Part shown: positions 1-9,071 of the stretch, piece by piece
How positions within the stretch are numbered: the first letter of the stretch is position 1
Layout: the number at the start of each line of letters is the position of its first letter
NCBI GenBank assembly: GCA_903873585.1
Contig: CAIQOV010000033.1
Location: forward strand, 46,230 to 110,229
Source of the DNA: an uncultured Rhodobacterales bacterium
GTDB lineage: Bacteria; Pseudomonadota; Alphaproteobacteria; Rhodobacterales; Rhodobacteraceae
Length of the DNA stretch: 64,000 bases
Direction of reading: 5' to 3'
Program-made: the position numbers and the translations under genes
The notes under the pieces: generated by a model
The model's input: only the letters and a program-made list of their open reading frames with translations
The model's database searches: none
Told to the model about the DNA's origin: nothing

Positions 1-175
1 CACGGTCTATGCCGACAACGTGCGCTTTGTGGTGGTGGGCTTTGTGGCGCTGGTGGCGGCCCTTTTGACCTTTCCGTGGCAAACCATGGTGGCCGTGGCC
101 GTGGGCTACATTCTGATTTTGATCAAATCCGCGTGGCAGTTTCGCAAGAATCGCAAAGGTTTGCGTGGGCTTTGA
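1..175 (+). CDS. C-terminal fragment of a membrane phosphatidyltransferase-like protein (truncated by window start)
   Basis: Only the last 57 codons are visible, read in frame from base 2 to a TGA at 173-175. The fragment has two hydrophobic segments (VGFVALVAALLTF and VAVAVGYILILI) followed by a basic tail ending KNRKGLRGL. The pattern of two terminal membrane helices with an aromatic-rich linker resembles the C-terminus of CDP-diacylglycerol--serine O-phosphatidyltransferase (PssA) in Rhodobacteraceae, which makes phosphatidylserine in the inner membrane. That assignment rests on resemblance of a short hydrophobic stretch only, so another polytopic membrane enzyme is possible. Confidence 0.45.
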   Translation, partial: TVYADNVRFVVVGFVALVAALLTFPWQTMVAVAVGYILILIKSAWQFRKNRKGLRGL

Positions 176-241
176 CGGGTTGCGCCTTGTGGCGCGCACA
201 ACTTCTTTCTACCGTTGCGCAAACGTTTAAAGGAGAGTTTC

Positions 242-1234
242 ATGACAGCCGTCAAATGGGGTGTGCTTGGTGCCGCCAAGTTTGCCCTTGATCACATGGC
301 CCCGGCCATTCACGCAGCCTCCGGCGCGCAGCTTTACGCTTTGGCGACCCAGTCGCCCGAAAAAGCCGCAGGCTTTGCCGCCTTTTGCCCCGGTTTAAAG
401 GTGCATTCCAGCTACGAAGCGCTGCTCGCCGACCCCGAGGTTGAGGCGGTCTATATCCCCCTGCCCAACCACCTGCACGTCGAATGGACGCTGAAAGCCT
501 TGGCCGCTGGCAAACATGTGCTGACCGAAAAGCCCATCGCAATGAAAGCGGCCGAGATTGACCAGATCATCGCCGCCCGCGACGCTGCCAAGAAGCTGGC
601 CGCCGAAGCCTATATGATCGTCTTCCACCCGCAATGGCTGCGCGCCAAGGAACTGGTGGAACAGGGTGCTATTGGCAACGTCACCCATGTCGATGCGGCG
701 TTTTCCTATGATAACCGTTCTGACCTTGGCAACATCCGCAACCGCGCTGATGCGGGCGGCGGCGGTATTCGCGACATTGGCGTTTACACCTATGGATCAG
801 TGCGCTTTGTGATGGGCGCAGAACCGATTGAGTTGCAAAGCCGCATTCGCCGCGAAAATGACGTTGATGTCTGGGCGCAAGTGACCAGCGTGATGGCAGG
901 GCCAAAGGGCAAGTTCACCTATTCGGCCATGACCTCGATGCGGTTGTATAACCGCCAAGAGGTGGTATTTCAGGGCGACAAGGGCATGATCCGCGTGGCC
1001 AACGGCCCGTTTAACGCAGGCGTGCATGACCAAGCGCAGGTCGAACTGCACCAGCCCGGTGGCAAGCTGGCAATTGATCGCTTCCCCGGCGTGAACCAGT
1101 ACAAGCTGCAAGTCGAAGCGTTCAGCCGTTCCGTTCGCACCGGTGCCCCCTATGCCTGCCCGCTGGAATTTGTGCGCGGCACGCAGGCGATGATCGACTG
1201 GGCCTTTAAGGCTGAAACCAGCGTCGCGATTTAA
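242..1234 (+). CDS. Gfo/Idh/MocA family NAD(P)-dependent oxidoreductase
   Basis: A 330-residue cytosolic dehydrogenase. The start is the ATG at 242 behind a good ribosome site (AAGGAGAG, 230-237). The N-terminal Rossmann fold begins KWGVLGAAKFA at residues 5-15, and the family hallmark EKPIA lies near residue 100, where the lysine is the expected catalytic residue. The C-terminal half has the alpha/beta dimerisation fold, including GGGGIRDIGVY around residues 177-187. Length is normal for the family. Known members oxidise or reduce sugars, inositols or biliverdin; the substrate cannot be read from sequence, and the neighbours (a membrane lipid-type gene and a DUF4389 protein) give no clue. 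Confidence 0.85.
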   Translation: MTAVKWGVLGAAKFALDHMAPAIHAASGAQLYALATQSPEKAAGFAAFCPGLKVHSSYEALLADPEVEAVYIPLPNHLHVEWTLKALAAGKHVLTEKPIAMKAAEIDQIIAARDAAKKLAAEAYMIVFHPQWLRAKELVEQGAIGNVTHVDAAFSYDNRSDLGNIRNRADAGGGGIRDIGVYTYGSVRFVMGAEPIELQSRIRRENDVDVWAQVTSVMAGPKGKFTYSAMTSMRLYNRQEVVFQGDKGMIRVANGPFNAGVHDQAQVELHQPGGKLAIDRFPGVNQYKLQVEAFSRSVRTGAPYACPLEFVRGTQAMIDWAFKAETSVAI

Positions 1235-1315
1235 TTTGCGCCTTTCAGGGCTGCGGCGATGCAACCGTGGCCCTGACTGCCTATCTATCAGACATCGTTC
1301 CTTTAGGAGGATGCC

Positions 1316-1576
1316 ATGTCTGACCCGAAAACCCCCGACTCCCTTTGGCTGCGGCTGCTTTGGCTGGTTATTATCGCTGCGATGATGAGCGTGGCGCAAA
1401 CGCTGCTTAGTCTGTTGACCGTGGTGCAACTGATCATCATGGCCACCAGCAAACGCCAACCGAACGCCGAGATTGCCGCCTTTGGCAAGCGCCTTGGCCT
1501 GTGGCTGGCCCAAGCCGCGCGCTTTCAGACGGCTGATTCAGACGATAAGCCCTGGCCTTGGGCGCCCTTGACCTAG
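1316..1576 (+). CDS. DUF4389 small membrane protein
   Basis: An 86-residue protein with a strong ribosome site (AGGAGG, 1304-1309) before the ATG. One or two membrane helices are visible (LWLRLLWLVIIAAMM and LLSLLTVVQLIIMA), followed by a cytosolic stretch FGKRLGLWLAQAARFQT and a C-terminus rich in Trp and Pro. The RLLWLVII ... QLIIMA pattern is that of DUF4389 proteins, which occur widely in proteobacteria and have no assigned function. It stands alone between the oxidoreductase and the host-attachment-like gene, each with its own leader. Confidence 0.75.
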   Translation: MSDPKTPDSLWLRLLWLVIIAAMMSVAQTLLSLLTVVQLIIMATSKRQPNAEIAAFGKRLGLWLAQAARFQTADSDDKPWPWAPLT

Positions 1577-1660
1577 GGCACAACCTTTATCGGCATTGCC
1601 CTAGATCAAAGACAGGGCGCGTATCTTCAGCCATCCTTGGCCCATAAGCTGGAGGATCTC

Positions 1661-2008
1661 ATGAAAAAGCTACGCACCCTGTACCTGATTGCATCTGAAG
1701 AAGAATTCCGTCTGGTTCACACCCATGAACCTGATTGGGCGCTGATCGCCACCCACAAAGCCGACCCCGATGCGCACCGCTACACCCATGCCATCGTGGA
1801 TGCTTTGGCGGCAGAATGGGCCACCGCCAAGCACGACCGCATTGTGATTGCCGCTGGCCCCAAACTGTTGGGCGACGTGCGGGCGCATTTGCCCAAAACC
1901 TTGCAGGCCCATGTGGCGGCAGAGTTGCACAAGGATCTGGCCAAGACCCCCCTGCACGACCTGCCGCCGCATTTCGCCAAAGTCAGCGAAGCAGCAGAGG
2001 AGGTTTAA
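1661..2008 (+). CDS. Host attachment family protein (PF10116-like)
   Basis: A 115-residue soluble protein. I place the start at the ATG at 1661 because GGAGG lies just upstream (1652-1656); a TTG at 1637 is in frame but has no ribosome site. The C-terminal half, RIVIAAGPKLLGDVRAHL followed by DLAKTPLHDLPPHF, matches the pattern of the host-attachment family first described in Agrobacterium-type bacteria. The fold resembles archaeal release-factor-like baeRF domains. The biochemical role is unknown. Its stop overlaps the stop of the convergent pepF gene by four bases. Confidence 0.7.
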   Translation: MKKLRTLYLIASEEEFRLVHTHEPDWALIATHKADPDAHRYTHAIVDALAAEWATAKHDRIVIAAGPKLLGDVRAHLPKTLQAHVAAELHKDLAKTPLHDLPPHFAKVSEAAEEV

Positions 2009-3834
2009 CCCTCCATCGCTTCCAACTCGTCAATAAAGCCCGCAATCATCGACAACCCGCGATCCCAGAACTTGGGGTCGCTGGCATCTAGGCCAAAGGG
2101 GGCAAGCAACTCTTTGTGATGCTTGGACCCGCCGGCTTTGAGCATTTCGAAATACTTATCCTCAAACCCCGGCAGCCCGTCGGCATAAACCGCATAAAGC
2201 GCGTTCACCAAGCCGTCGCCAAAGGCATAGGCATAGACGTAGAAGGGTGAATGGATGAAGTGCGGAATGTAGGACCAGAAGGTTTCATAACCGTCCATAA
2301 ACTCAAACACCGGCCCCAAGGATTCGGCCTGAACGCTCATCCATAGGGCGTTGATGCCTTCGGGTGTCAACTCACCATCGCGGCGCGCGGCGTGGAGTTT
2401 GCATTCAAAGTCATAAAACGCGATCTGGCGCACGACTGTGTTGATCATGTCTTCAACCTTGCCTGCGAGCAGGGTCTTGCGTTCGGCCTTGGTCTTGGCC
2501 TGATCCAGCAGTTTGCGGAAGGTCAACATCTCGCCAAAGACCGATGCCGTTTCGGCCAGCGTCAACGGGGTGGATGAGAGAAGCTCGCCTTGGCCCGCTG
2601 CCAAAACCTGATGCACGCCGTGGCCCAATTCATGCGCCAGCGTCATCACATCGCGCGGTTTGCCAAGGTAGTTCAGCATCACATAGGGGTGAACGGTGGT
2701 GACGGTCGGGTGCGCGAAAGCCCCCGGTGCCTTGCCGGGTTTCACGCCCGCATCAATCCAACCCTTGGTGAAGAAGGGCGCTGCAAGGTCTGCCATGCGC
2801 GGATCAAAGGCGGCGTAGGCGGTCGATACCGTTTCAACCGCCTCGTCCCAATCAACCAAGCGCGGCTTTTCTTCGGCCAAGGGCGCGTTGCGGTCCCAGA
2901 CTTGCAGCTTATCCAAGCCCAGCCATTTGGCCTTCAGCGCATAATAGCGGTGCGACAGTTTGGGATAGGCCGCAACCACGGCGTTGCGCAGGGCCTCGAC
3001 CACTTCGGGTTCGACATGGTTGGCCAAATGCCGCCCCGCTTGGGGGGAGGGCATTTTGCGCCAGCGGTCGTGGATTTCTTTTTCCTTGGCCAAAGTGTTG
3101 GTGATGCGGGCAAACAGCTTGACGTTTTGGCCGAAGACATCGGCCAAAGCATGGGCTGCCGCTTCGCGCTTGGCGCGGTTGGCATCGGTCAGAAAGTTCA
3201 GCGTGGCTTCCAGCGAAAGCTCTTCGGGTTCGCCTTGCACCTTGAACATCAAGGCTGCCATCGTTTCATCAAACAGTTTGTTCCAAGCCGATGCGCCCAC
3301 GACCGAGGTGTCGTGCAAAAACTGCTCCATCTCATCCGACAACTGATGCGGGCGCATGGCGCGCATCCGGTCAAACACCGGTTTGTAGCGGGCAAGACCA
3401 GCATTTTGCGCCAAAAGGGCTGACAGATGGTCTTCCTCAAGCCGGTTGAATTCCAGTGTGAAAAACACCAGTGCTGCGGTGAAATCGGTGATCTGGCCTT
3501 CGGCATCGGCCATAAACTTGGCGCGGTCGGCATCGAGCGTGTTTTGATAGTAGCGCAGGCCCGCATAAGACATCACGCGCCCGCCGGTGGTTTCGATCTG
3601 CTCGTAAGCCTGCACGCAGGCCAGCATCTGATCTGCTGACAAAGTGGCAAGTTTGCCCTGATAACTGGCCGCAAAGCCTGCGCAATGCACTTCGAGCCAA
3701 TCCATGTCGCGCGTGAATTCCGCGCTGTCGGGGCTTGGGTATAGGTCGGTCAAATCCCAATCGGGCAGGTTGGCAAAAGCGCCTGCGGAACCGGCGGCGC
3801 TGGCGTCAAAGACGGGGCGGAATTTGGGGATCAT
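2005..3834 (-). CDS. pepF: Oligoendopeptidase F (M3 family zinc metallopeptidase)
   Basis: A 609-residue cytosolic peptidase that degrades oligopeptides. The zinc site HELGH is within TLAHELGHGVHQ near residue 400, with a downstream Glu-containing helix (TLAETASVFGEML) supplying the third ligand. The N-terminal M3 helical domain and full length are typical for the PepF/M3B branch of alphaproteobacteria. The start MIPKFRPVFD is the ATG at 3834. There is no signal peptide. It ends convergently on the host-attachment-like gene, and its leader holds the dispersed repeat at 3914. Confidence 0.92.
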   Translation of the reverse strand: MIPKFRPVFDASAAGSAGAFANLPDWDLTDLYPSPDSAEFTRDMDWLEVHCAGFAASYQGKLATLSADQMLACVQAYEQIETTGGRVMSYAGLRYYQNTLDADRAKFMADAEGQITDFTAALVFFTLEFNRLEEDHLSALLAQNAGLARYKPVFDRMRAMRPHQLSDEMEQFLHDTSVVGASAWNKLFDETMAALMFKVQGEPEELSLEATLNFLTDANRAKREAAAHALADVFGQNVKLFARITNTLAKEKEIHDRWRKMPSPQAGRHLANHVEPEVVEALRNAVVAAYPKLSHRYYALKAKWLGLDKLQVWDRNAPLAEEKPRLVDWDEAVETVSTAYAAFDPRMADLAAPFFTKGWIDAGVKPGKAPGAFAHPTVTTVHPYVMLNYLGKPRDVMTLAHELGHGVHQVLAAGQGELLSSTPLTLAETASVFGEMLTFRKLLDQAKTKAERKTLLAGKVEDMINTVVRQIAFYDFECKLHAARRDGELTPEGINALWMSVQAESLGPVFEFMDGYETFWSYIPHFIHSPFYVYAYAFGDGLVNALYAVYADGLPGFEDKYFEMLKAGGSKHHKELLAPFGLDASDPKFWDRGLSMIAGFIDELEAMEG

Positions 3835-3913
3835 GGCAACCTCTTGATGGCTTTGCCCCTATGTAGGGGGGCTGGGGCGAAATGGAAACCTATCCGAGGC
3901 ACAAAGGTGGGAT

Positions 3914-3935
3914 GGATATTTGGGCAAGTATGAAA
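3914..3935 (+). repeat. Dispersed 22-base intergenic repeat, copy 1
   Basis: GGATATTTGGGCAAG followed directly by TATGAAA. The same string is present at 30968-30989 (identical) and on the minus strand at 52107-52128 (one substitution). All three copies are intergenic. It does not form a hairpin. I recognise it as a common type of Rhodobacteraceae intergenic repeat of unknown role. Confidence 0.75.
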
Positions 3936-3947
3936 TGGAAAGGGGGC

Positions 3948-4724
3948 TTAAGGGCATTGGGTCAGAAGGGCAGAGAGGGGCGGCACATCATCCGCGTTGG
4001 CGGTTTGCAGCCAAGCGGTCACCCGCGCCCCCACAAGGTCGATCCCCGACTTGCGCCGTGCGTTTTGGGTAATGCCGTCAAAGGCCAGTTCGAAGACTTG
4101 GGTCGGGGGCACTTGGCGCAGGGGGCCGAAGCGGTCGGTGACATTGGCACGCGCCCACGCCAGAAGGGTTGGGGTTTCAGCGAGCGTCAGGCGCAATCGG
4201 GTGAGGGGGACAAGGCTTGCACCGTGGGGCAGGGCAAAGGTCGCCTCGGGGGTGGATGGGTCGATCAGCGTGAGGATGGCCAGACAGGTGCCGGGGGTTT
4301 GCGGGGTGGTGCTGGGGGGTGAAAGCTTGGTGCGGAACGTGCCGGTTGCAAGGCGATTCAGGATCAGGCGCGCTTCGGGGGGTAGGCCGCGGGCGAGGGC
4401 AAGGTAGTCTTGGGCAGAGGTGAGGCTGTCTAAAGCTTGCGCCAAGGTTGGCGCTTGGCCAGTGGCGGGGGGCAACAGAAGGGCGGCGAGTTCGGCTTTG
4501 TCGGGGCAGGTTTTCGCGCAGGCTTCCAGCAGGAAGGCGGGGGTGTCGGTGGCCTGTGCCACCCAATCGAGCAGGGTTGTAGCGGAGGCTAGGCGTTTGG
4601 GGCGTTCCCCCGAAAGCAGACGCTGTGCAGCCTGCGCATCCTGCGGGCCGACTTGGGCTGCGTAAGCGGCAAAGGCGTCGGGCGTGGGCGTGCCTTGCGC
4701 CAGAAGTTGGGCAAAGCGGATCAT
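3948..4724 (-). pseudogene. ATP-dependent DNA ligase homologue lacking its central catalytic domain
   Basis: A 258-residue protein whose ATG overlaps the stop of the exonuclease gene (ATGA), the usual partnership of ligase-associated damage-response exonuclease and cisplatin-response ATP-dependent ligase. Normal ligases of this type have about 500-550 residues. Here the N-terminal DNA-binding helices (to about LILNRLATGTFRT, residue 135-147) run after a short proline/threonine linker straight into the C-terminal OB domain (LTLAETPTLLAWARANVTDRFG, then QVFELAFDGI, RRKSGIDL). The KxDG nucleotidyl-transfer motif and the whole adenylation domain are absent, with no frameshift or stop at the junction. 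It cannot be a ligase by itself; it may be a decayed gene or a DNA-binding accessory. Confidence 0.65.
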
Positions 4725-5674
4725 GCCATGGCCTGCGCCGACAGGCCCTTGCTGCGCAGCCAAGCGGCAAAGGGGCCGGTAGAGCCGTGCAATGTGAACA
4801 CCTGTTCTGCCCCCGTTGCCGCCACCGCCGCATTCAACCCCGCCCAATCGGCATGGTCCGATAGCACAAAGGCCGCCGATGCCCCCTTGCGCCGCGCCGC
4901 AAGCGCCATCCAGCCCGATGCGGCGGCGACTGTGTGCGGGCCTAGGCCAAGCGCCCATGCGCTGGCCATGGCGTTGGGCGTGGCGATCACCAGCGCGCCC
5001 GTGGGCGGGGGGGCGTTGGTCAGCGCCAAGGTGGGCGGCAGGGGGTAGCCTTGCTGGCGCAGAATGTCGGTGACGGCTTCGACCACGGGATGCGTGCAGA
5101 TCGGCCCTAGCCCCGCCAAGCCCGCCATCAACCGCTGCGCTTTGCCAAAAGAATAGGCCAGCAGCACCGAAGCCACGCCGCGCGCGGCATTGCCTGCCCA
5201 CCAAGCGGCAATCTGGGCCATCACCTCAGCTTCGCTTTGCCAGTGGAAAATCGGCAGCCCAAAGGTGGTTTCGGTCAGGAAGGTATGGCAGCGCACAGCC
5301 TCAAACGGTTCGCACAAAGCATCGGGGGCGGTTTTGTAATCGCCCGAGGCGACCCAGACCTGTCCACCACGTTCAATCCTGATCTGCGCTGATCCGGGCA
5401 CATGGCCCGCGGGGTGAAAGCTGACCGACACGCCGCCGATCTGGCGCGCCTCGCCGTAGGCAATCCCCTCAGCCGTGATCTTGCCCAAACGGTGGCGGAT
5501 CACGGGCAGGGCTTGATGGGTGCACAGATAAGCCCCCATGCCGCGCGCTGCGTGGTCAGAATGGCCGTGCGTGATCAAGGCGCGGGGCACGCGGCCCATC
5601 GGGTCGATGTGAAAACCCCCTTCAGGGCAAAACAGGCCCTGCGGGGTTTGGATAACAAGGGGCGTATCTGTCAT
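4721..5674 (-). CDS. Ligase-associated DNA damage response exonuclease (metallo-beta-lactamase/beta-CASP fold)
   Basis: A 317-residue predicted nuclease. The metallo-beta-lactamase motif THGHSDH is at residues 35-41, and further metal-binding regions appear as FHPAGHVPGSAQIRI, ASGDYKT and VLSDHADW. Proteins of this family are usually encoded beside an ATP-dependent DNA ligase and a Lhr-type helicase and are linked to resistance to DNA crosslinks. I chose MTDTPLVIQ as the start because family members begin close to this point; an upstream ATG at 5710 is possible. The downstream ligase partner in this genome is severely shortened, although the nuclease itself looks intact. Confidence 0.85.
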   Translation of the reverse strand: MTDTPLVIQTPQGLFCPEGGFHIDPMGRVPRALITHGHSDHAARGMGAYLCTHQALPVIRHRLGKITAEGIAYGEARQIGGVSVSFHPAGHVPGSAQIRIERGGQVWVASGDYKTAPDALCEPFEAVRCHTFLTETTFGLPIFHWQSEAEVMAQIAAWWAGNAARGVASVLLAYSFGKAQRLMAGLAGLGPICTHPVVEAVTDILRQQGYPLPPTLALTNAPPPTGALVIATPNAMASAWALGLGPHTVAAASGWMALAARRKGASAAFVLSDHADWAGLNAAVAATGAEQVFTLHGSTGPFAAWLRSKGLSAQAMA

Positions 5675-5868
5675 GCGGGCAGGGTAGCGCAAAGGCGGGG
5701 GTAGGTTCATCTGCTTTGTGCCGCAGAACCGCGCCATCTGCGCCTAATTTATCAGCACATCGCGCAATATTTCAGCGAATGGCGCGGTTAACGGCGATTT
5801 TAGCCGCCTTGCCCTTTCAGCCACGGTCAACGGCGTTTTACTGGCCAAGCACAAGAAAGGTTGACCTG

Positions 5869-7281
5869 ATGTCTACAGCGTTCAACGAAATGTACCTAGG
5901 CCCGCAAATCCGCCCGCCCTATGCGCAGCTTGAATCGTGGATGCGCGCCATGCCCGCCGATCTGCGCCGCCAAAAACAGGCCGAGGCTGAGGCCCTGTTT
6001 CGCCGCATCGGCATCACCTTTGCCGTTTACGGCGAGGGTGGCGATCCCGACAGGCTGATCCCCTTCGATATGTTCCCGCGCGTTTTCACCCATAGCGAAT
6101 GGGCGCGGCTGGAACGGGGCATCAAACAGCGCGCACAAGCGCTGAACGCCTTTCTGGTCGATGTTTACGGGCGGGCCGAGATTATTCGCGCCGGCCGCAT
6201 TCCGCCATCTTTGGTCTATCAAAACGAGGCGTTTGAAAAATCTGTCGTTGGCTTTGTGCCCCCCAAAGGCGTGTATTCCCACATCGTGGGCATCGACATC
6301 GTGCGCACCGGCCCGACTGACTTTTTCGTGCTGGAAGACAATTGCCGCACCCCTTCGGGTGTCAGCTACATGCTGGAAAGCCGCGAGATGATGATGCGGA
6401 TGTTCCCCGATCTGTTCCGCGAAAACCGCATTCAGCCGGTGGATCGTTACCACGACCTGCTGCGGCGCACGCTGACCTCGGTCGCGCCGCAAAAGTGCCG
6501 TCATGACCCGACCGTCGTGATCTTGACGCCGGGGCATTTCAACTCGGCCTATTACGAGCATTCCTTTCTGGCTGACCTGATGGGCGTGGAACTGGTCGAA
6601 GGGCAGGATTTGTTCGTGGAAGGCGAGTTTGTTTATATGCGCACCACCCAAGGGCCAAAGCGGGTGGATGTGATTTATCGCCGCTTGGATGACGCCTATA
6701 TCGACCCCTTGTGCTTTCGCCCCGATTCGATGCTGGGCATTCCTGGACTGATGGATGTTTACCGGTCTGGCGGTGTGTCGATCTGTTCGGCCCCTGGGGC
6801 TGGGGTGGCGGATGACAAGGCGGTTTACACCTATGTGCCCGAGATGATCCGCTTTTATCTGGGCGAAGAGCCGATTTTGAACAACGTGCCCACATGGCAA
6901 TGCGCAAAGCCCGATGATCTGGGCTATGTGCTGGATAACCTTGGCGAACTGGTCGTCAAGGAAGTGCATGGGTCGGGCGGTTACGGGATGTTGGTGGGGC
7001 CAAAGTCGACCAAGGAACAGGTGGAAACGTTCCGCCACAAGATCCTCAACGACCCCGCCAATTACATCGCCCAGCCGACCTTGGCCCTATCGGCCACACC
7101 AACCTTTGTCGATGAAGGCGTCGCCCCGCGCCATGTTGACCTGCGGCCCTATTGCTTGGTCGGAGAGCGGATCGAACTGGTTCCCGGCGGGTTGACGCGG
7201 GTTGCCTTGACGGAAGGCAGTTTGGTCGTGAACTCGTCCCAAGGGGGCGGGGTGAAAGACACTTGGGTTTTGGCGGAGTGA
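5869..7281 (+). CDS. Circularly permuted ATP-grasp protein
   Basis: A 470-residue protein, the first gene of a four-gene set ending with a proteasome-like protease. It belongs to the circularly permuted type-2 ATP-grasp family (DUF404/DUF407), believed to form peptide-like amide bonds. Recognisable regions are SYMLESREMMMRMFPD near residues 165-180, the acidic metal-binding stretch VLEDNCRTPSGV, VKEVHGSGGYGMLVGP and HVDLRPYCLV. The start is the ATG at 5869 (MSTAFNEMYLG), with AGAAAGG upstream; an earlier in-frame TTG/GTG region lacks family similarity. The substrate is unknown. Three bases separate it from the alpha-E gene, so they are co-transcribed. Confidence 0.88.
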   Translation: MSTAFNEMYLGPQIRPPYAQLESWMRAMPADLRRQKQAEAEALFRRIGITFAVYGEGGDPDRLIPFDMFPRVFTHSEWARLERGIKQRAQALNAFLVDVYGRAEIIRAGRIPPSLVYQNEAFEKSVVGFVPPKGVYSHIVGIDIVRTGPTDFFVLEDNCRTPSGVSYMLESREMMMRMFPDLFRENRIQPVDRYHDLLRRTLTSVAPQKCRHDPTVVILTPGHFNSAYYEHSFLADLMGVELVEGQDLFVEGEFVYMRTTQGPKRVDVIYRRLDDAYIDPLCFRPDSMLGIPGLMDVYRSGGVSICSAPGAGVADDKAVYTYVPEMIRFYLGEEPILNNVPTWQCAKPDDLGYVLDNLGELVVKEVHGSGGYGMLVGPKSTKEQVETFRHKILNDPANYIAQPTLALSATPTFVDEGVAPRHVDLRPYCLVGERIELVPGGLTRVALTEGSLVVNSSQGGGVKDTWVLAE

Positions 7282-7284
7282 ACC

Positions 7285-8232
7285 ATGCTGTCTAGAACCG
7301 CCGACAACCTTTACTGGATCGCCCGCTATATGGAGCGTGCCGAAACCGCCGCGCGTTTGCTGGAAGTGGGGGCGCGAATCTCGCTTTTGCCCACAGCGCA
7401 GGGGTATCGCAACGAGTGGGAATCGATCCTGCAATCGACAGGCACACAAGACGCCTTTGCCGCCAAGTACGGCGAAGCGGTGCAGCGCAACATTGAAAGC
7501 TTTTTGTTCTTTGACCGCGACAATCCCTCGTCGGTGGCGTCATGTATCACCCAAGCGCGCGAAAACGGGCGCATCGTGCGCACGGCTTTGACAGGCCAAG
7601 TTTGGGATGCGCTGAACACCGCGTTTCAAGACCTGCGCCAATTCGAACGCGCGCCGCGCAATGTGCTCGAACTAAGCCGCCTGACCGATTGGACGATGAA
7701 ACAGGCCGCCATGGTGCGCGGGGCGATTGATGCCACGCTGTTGCGCAATGATGGCTATGATTTCCTCAACCTTGGCTACGCGCTAGAACGCGGCGATGCC
7801 ACGGCGCGGTTGATGGATGTGAAATACTACATCCTTTTGCCGCGCGTGGGGGTGGCTGCGGGGGTGGAAAATGACCAATGGACGATGCTGTTGCGGGCGA
7901 TGTCGTTGAACCGCGCCTTTCACTGGGCTTATGGCGGCGAAGTCACGGCGCAAAAGATCGCCCATTTCCTGATCTTGAACCCGCACTGCCCGCGCGCGCT
8001 TGTCACCTGCCTGTCAGATACGCAAACCGCTTTGGCGCGGCTGTCGAAAGCCTACGCCCAAGGCACTGAAGCGCAGGCCAAAGCCAGCGCCTTGCAGGCC
8101 GAGTTTGACAGCCTGACGCCAGAGCGCATCTTTGACGAAGGGCTGCACGAGTTTTTGTCGCGCTTCATCCGCCAAACCGCTGAAATCGCCAGCTTGGTGC
8201 ATGAAAACTACCTGTCAGGGGATATGCGCTGA
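7285..8232 (+). CDS. Alpha-E domain protein (DUF403)
   Basis: A 315-residue, largely alpha-helical cytosolic protein. It opens with the family signature MLSRTADNLYWIARYMERAE, in which the repeated acidic and arginine positions give the domain its name. It is nearly always encoded beside a circularly permuted ATP-grasp protein and a transglutaminase-like protein, as here. It follows the ATP-grasp stop by three bases, and its own stop overlaps the next start (TGATG). No catalytic activity has been assigned; a partner or scaffold role for the ATP-grasp enzyme is the usual suggestion. Confidence 0.88.
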   Translation: MLSRTADNLYWIARYMERAETAARLLEVGARISLLPTAQGYRNEWESILQSTGTQDAFAAKYGEAVQRNIESFLFFDRDNPSSVASCITQARENGRIVRTALTGQVWDALNTAFQDLRQFERAPRNVLELSRLTDWTMKQAAMVRGAIDATLLRNDGYDFLNLGYALERGDATARLMDVKYYILLPRVGVAAGVENDQWTMLLRAMSLNRAFHWAYGGEVTAQKIAHFLILNPHCPRALVTCLSDTQTALARLSKAYAQGTEAQAKASALQAEFDSLTPERIFDEGLHEFLSRFIRQTAEIASLVHENYLSGDMR

Positions 8233-9041
8233 TGTTGCTGATGATCGACCATCTTACGCTGTATCGCTACGAAACCCCCGCGCGCGGGGTGGTGCAAAGC
8301 CATCGGCTGATGCCATCGACCTGTGCGGGGCAAGAGGTGGTGGCATGGGAGGTGACAGTTTCCGGCGGCGTAAAGGGCGGCGGCTTTCGCGACGGCGCAG
8401 GGGATTGGGTGCAGGGGTGGAGCGTGACCGGCCCTGTCAGCGAAATTGCCGTGCAAGTGCGCGGCAAGGTTGCGACCAGTGACACGGCGGGCGTGTTGCG
8501 CGGCCACCGCGAGACGATATCGCCCGAGGTGTATTTGGTGCCAACGGCCGCCACAGCTTTGACGGGGGCGCTGCCCACCCTCGCCAAGGCGGGGCAGGGG
8601 CAAGCCACCGTTTTGGGCGCGGCCCACGAATTATCATGCGCGGTGACGCAAGCGGTGGCCTATCAGCCCGGAACCACGCATGCCCACACCACCGCCGCAG
8701 AAGCCTTGGCGCTGGGCGCGGGGGTGTGCCAAGACCACGCCCATGTTCTGTGCGCTGTGGCGCGCGCCAACCAGATACCGGCGCGCTATGTGTCGGGCTA
8801 TTTGTCATCCGATGCGCAAGGCGCGGGCCATGAAGCGGCGCATGCTTGGGCGGAACTGTACATCGTGGGCCTTGGCTGGGTGGGGTTTGATCCGGCCAAT
8901 GCCTGCTGCCCTGACGCGCGCTATGTGCGCCTTGGGTCGGGCCTTGATTCGCGCGACGCAGCCCCCATTCGCGGTTCGGCGCGCAGCACGGGGGCCGAAT
9001 GGCTGGATGTGACGGTTGCGGTTCAAGCGATGCAGCAATAG
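8232..9041 (+). CDS. Transglutaminase-like cysteine protease family protein
   Basis: A 269-residue protein with an N-terminal beta domain (LYRYETPARGVVQSHRLMP) and a C-terminal transglutaminase core. The catalytic triad is visible: Cys in GAGVCQDHAHV near residue 160, His in GHEAAHAWAELY near residue 200, and Asp in GFDPANACC near residue 218. There is no signal peptide. Translation is probably coupled to the alpha-E gene by the TGATG overlap. In this genomic setting the protein probably cuts or remodels an isopeptide or peptide made by the ATP-grasp enzyme; that is inference. Confidence 0.87.
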   Translation: MLLMIDHLTLYRYETPARGVVQSHRLMPSTCAGQEVVAWEVTVSGGVKGGGFRDGAGDWVQGWSVTGPVSEIAVQVRGKVATSDTAGVLRGHRETISPEVYLVPTAATALTGALPTLAKAGQGQATVLGAAHELSCAVTQAVAYQPGTTHAHTTAAEALALGAGVCQDHAHVLCAVARANQIPARYVSGYLSSDAQGAGHEAAHAWAELYIVGLGWVGFDPANACCPDARYVRLGSGLDSRDAAPIRGSARSTGAEWLDVTVAVQAMQQ

Positions 9042-9071
9042 TCTGGCTGCCGAGCGAAGAAAGACAAACCC

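Noticed and set aside
4725..5204. N-terminal extension of the ligase homologue upstream of 4724
   Set aside because: The extension overlaps the exonuclease gene in another frame and has Gly/Arg-rich nonsense composition; the ATG at 4724 gives the family start.
5896..7038. 380-codon open frame on the minus strand
   Set aside because: It is antisense to the ATP-grasp gene, rich in His/Gln, without motifs.
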